Assembly (NCBI RefSeq): GCF_003611675.1
Contig: NZ_RAWA01000052.1
Span: forward strand, 1-34,756
Direction of reading: 5' to 3'
DNA length: 34,756 nt
DNA from: Corallococcus sp. CA053C
Lineage (GTDB): Bacteria; Myxococcota; Myxococcia; Myxococcales; Myxococcaceae
Part shown: in pieces, positions 9,587-34,756 of the stretch
Numbering within the stretch: position 1 is the first letter of the stretch
Layout of the letters: each line of letters opens with the position of its first letter
The notes under the pieces: model-generated
Databases searched by the model: none
Seen by the model: only the letters and a program-made list of their open reading frames with translations
What the model was told of the DNA's origin: nothing
Translations under genes and position numbers: made by a program

Positions 9587-9758
9587 CACGGCGATGCCGA
9601 TACAAAGCCCCTGACGTCCAGGCTGGAGTAACGGAAAGCGCGCTGTGGAGCCGGACACGCATCCGTGCCCCAAGCCAGCCTCTCGCCGCACCCTCCGGCA
9701 AGTGCATCGCGTTGATCAACCACCACGGCGATGCACACCTTGCGGGGGGATGCATCGC
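9586..9758. promoter_or_regulatory. Candidate operator: four GCGATGC/GCATCGC boxes with a central palindrome
   Basis: The 7-mer GCGATGC occurs at 9591-9597 and 9728-9734, and its reverse complement GCATCGC at 9704-9710 and 9752-9758. The middle pair forms a perfect 9-bp inverted repeat (GTGCATCGC 9702-9710, GCGATGCAC 9728-9736) that encloses the 10-base palindrome GTTGATCAAC (9711-9720). CCACGGCGATGC is repeated exactly at 9586-9597 and 9723-9734. The position upstream of the deacetylase start fits a repressor or activator site; that role is inference. Confidence 0.4.
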
Positions 9759-9765
9759 GCCGTTG

Positions 9766-9814
9766 CCCGTGCGCGCCCGGTGCGGCCGTCCAACCTCGCC
9801 TGCGCGCGCACGGG
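9766..9814 (+). promoter_or_regulatory. Inverted repeat covering the ribosome-binding site of the deacetylase gene
   Basis: CCCGTGCGCGC (9766-9776) is perfectly complementary to GCGCGCACGGG (9804-9814), an 11-bp G/C-rich stem with a 27-base loop. The 3' arm contains the first three G of the GGGAG ribosome-binding site (9812-9816), so the folded mRNA would hide it. The sequence pairing is certain; a regulatory role is inference. Confidence 0.4.
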
Positions 9815-9826
9815 AGTTCATCCGCC

Positions 9827-11086
9827 ATGGAAACCACGCGTCCGGCCCTCGTCCTCCTGCCCGGTCAGGTCATCGTCTCGCTGAACTTCGATGACGGCCT
9901 GGCCACCCAGGCAACAGGCGCCTCCATGCTGCAGGCCCATGGCATGCGCGGCACCTTCTTCGTCCACAGCACCCGGATGGGACTGTCCGGCCGCCTCACG
10001 CTCGCCCAGGTGCGCGCATTCCAGGACGCCGGCCATGAGATTGGCGGGCACACGCTGACCCATCCGCACCTCACCCAGCTCTCCGCGGACGAGCAGCGCA
10101 GGGAGATCTGCAACGACCGGGTCGCGCTGCTCAACGCCGGCTTCCGCGTCACCTCGTTCGCGTATCCCTTTGGGGACAAGGATTCGACCACGCGGCAGAT
10201 TGTGAAGGATTGCAATTACAACTCAGCGAGGGAGAGCGGCGGCCTGCGCACCCCTACCGGCAGCACCAGCAACCCGCCCGCCGAGCCCGTGCCGCCCGCG
10301 GATGCGTATGCCATCCGGACCCACGGCTCCGTGCAGGCCACCACCACGCTCACGGACCTGAAGAACTACATCCTGCGCGCGGAGGAGGCAGGGGGCGGCT
10401 GGGTGCCGCTCGTCTTCCACCACCTCTGCGGGCCGTGCGACCCGCCGCAGACCTACTCCACCGCGCCCGCCACGCTGTCGGCATTCCTGGACTGGCTGGC
10501 GCCTCGCGCGTCGCGGGGCACCACCGTCGCCACCATGGACGCGGTCATCGGCGGCGTGCTGAAGCCGCCCGTGAGCTGGCCGCCTGCGCAGCTCTTGAAG
10601 AACCCCTCGCTCGAAGCGGACGCCAACGGGGATGGGACACCGGACTGCTGGCAGCGCGGCGGCTTCGGCTCCAACACCTTCACCTGGACGCGGACCTCGG
10701 ATGCTCATGGAGGGAGTTGGGCCCAGCAGGTGCGCATCACCGACATCACCAGCGGCGACCGGAAGCTCATCACCCGGCAGGATGACAGCAGTTGCACGCC
10801 TCCGGTGACGGCGGGGCACCACTACCGCATCTCCGCCTGGTACAAGGCCACCACGTCGGTCCGGTTCAAGGCCTACTACCGCAACAGCGCGGGAGCGTGG
10901 ACCTACTGGTCCCAGGGTCCCCTGCTCCCCGCGCGCTCCAGCTACACCTTCGCCGAGTGGACGACGCCGCCCGCCCCCTCCGAGGCCCGCGCCCTCAGCG
11001 TGGGACTGTCCATCGACCGGGTGGGCACACTCACCATGGATGACTTCGCGCTCGCGGACGTGGATGCAAGCACAATAGCCCCTTAG
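9827..11086 (+). CDS. Polysaccharide deacetylase family protein (carbohydrate esterase 4) with C-terminal carbohydrate-binding-like domain
   Basis: This encodes 419 residues. The ATG at 9827 is preferred because GGGAG sits 10 bases upstream and homologous sequence starts soon after. An in-frame ATG at 9731 would add 32 Arg/Ala-rich residues coded through the operator-like repeats. The N-terminal half has the NodB/CE4 signature: SLNFDDG (metal and base Asp), GGHTLTHPHL (metal His pair), FAYPFGD and a late FHHLCGPC His segment. It should be a metal-dependent N- or O-deacetylase of glycans such as chitin oligomers or peptidoglycan. From about residue 260, after a short linker, comes a beta-rich domain (LLKNPSLEADANGDGTPDCW onward) like carbohydrate-binding modules of the CBM4/9 type. 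No clear signal peptide is visible, although the family is usually exported. It lies between two NRPS genes; a role in peptide tailoring is unproven. Confidence 0.9.
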   Translation: METTRPALVLLPGQVIVSLNFDDGLATQATGASMLQAHGMRGTFFVHSTRMGLSGRLTLAQVRAFQDAGHEIGGHTLTHPHLTQLSADEQRREICNDRVALLNAGFRVTSFAYPFGDKDSTTRQIVKDCNYNSARESGGLRTPTGSTSNPPAEPVPPADAYAIRTHGSVQATTTLTDLKNYILRAEEAGGGWVPLVFHHLCGPCDPPQTYSTAPATLSAFLDWLAPRASRGTTVATMDAVIGGVLKPPVSWPPAQLLKNPSLEADANGDGTPDCWQRGGFGSNTFTWTRTSDAHGGSWAQQVRITDITSGDRKLITRQDDSSCTPPVTAGHHYRISAWYKATTSVRFKAYYRNSAGAWTYWSQGPLLPARSSYTFAEWTTPPAPSEARALSVGLSIDRVGTLTMDDFALADVDASTIAP

Positions 11087-11208
11087 CGAGAAACAAAGGC
11101 AATCCAAGCATCATGTGAGCAAACCGCTTTTGAGGGACAGCCCGGCCCGGGGACGACTATCCTCCCGGGCCCCGGGATACGCCTTCCCCTCTCAGGGAAA
11201 AAGCTCAC
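11087..11208. other. 122-base gap before NRPS-2 with hairpin and ribosome-binding site
   Basis: GGCCCGGG (11144-11151) pairs perfectly with CCCGGGCC (11164-11171) across a 12-base loop, in the likely 5' leader of NRPS-2. AGGGA at 11194-11198 is the ribosome-binding site, 10 bases before the ATG at 11209. A weak TTGAGG (11130-11135) has no matching -10 box at normal spacing, so no promoter is called. Confidence 0.5.

Positions 11209-34756
<23,548 letters not shown>

Larger units (their letters stand above)
9539..9826. other. 288-base intergenic leader between NRPS-1 and the deacetylase
   Basis: No credible coding sequence was found. From left to right it holds the post-stop hairpin, one copy of the 12-mer CCACGGCGATGC, a cluster of GCATCGC/GCGATGC boxes around the palindrome GTTGATCAAC, and an inverted repeat running into the ribosome-binding site at 9812-9816. 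No convincing sigma-70 or sigma-54 promoter could be recognised. Confidence 0.7.

Noticed and set aside
9728-9745. Sigma-54-like element (GATGCACACCTTGC)
   Set aside because: The TGGCA-like and TTGC parts are too close together for a -24/-12 promoter.
9731-9826. Upstream ATG for the deacetylase gene
   Set aside because: It lies in the repeat-rich leader, adds 32 Arg/Ala-rich residues with no signal-peptide character, and lacks a ribosome-binding site; ATG 9827 has GGGAG at good spacing.
11130-11163. Sigma-70-like promoter TTGAGG...TATCCT before NRPS-2
   Set aside because: The spacer is 22 bases and both hexamers match poorly.

Overview
The window is about 70% GC with strong G/C third-position bias. 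It carries myxobacterial-style natural-product genes (a luciferase-like monooxygenase embedded in an NRPS adenylation fold, an FAAL-started lipopeptide line, very long single-polypeptide synthetases), which suggests Myxococcus/Corallococcus or a relative. That assignment is inference; no taxonomic marker gene is present. All three real genes lie on the + strand, and two run off the window edges.

Layout: (1) Bases 1-9538 hold the 3' part of NRPS-1. Its order is a degraded adenylation domain split by an FMN-dependent luciferase-like monooxygenase, then C-A(Ser)-T, C-A(probably Ala)-T and a type I thioesterase. A hairpin lies just after the stop. (2) Bases 9539-9826 are a gene-free leader with four copies of a GCGATGC/GCATCGC box and a hairpin that covers the ribosome-binding site of the next gene. 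(3) Bases 9827-11086 encode a CE4 polysaccharide deacetylase with a C-terminal carbohydrate-binding-like domain. (4) A 122-base gap. (5) Bases 11209 to the window end are one uninterrupted frame (7849 codons, no stop): NRPS-2. It starts with a fatty acyl-AMP ligase and ACP, then C-A(Gly)-T, C-A(Val)-T, C-A(Gln)-T, C-T, C-T, C-A(Glu)-T, C-A(Glu)-T, C-T and a truncated C.

Functionally, NRPS-2 should start an N-acylated peptide: fatty acid-Gly-Val-Gln-X-X-Glu-Glu-X and onward. X marks three modules that have intact condensation and carrier domains but no adenylation domain. The two Glu modules are near-identical tandem copies. The A-less C-T units are also copies of one another, so this synthetase has grown by recent internal recombination. 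NRPS-1 ends a peptide with Ser-Ala and thioesterase release; it may be the last protein of the same line or belong to another line. Substrate calls come from specificity residues read by hand against the GrsA pocket positions and have not been checked with software. No RNA gene, CRISPR array, insertion sequence, MbtH gene, transporter or phosphopantetheinyl transferase was seen.
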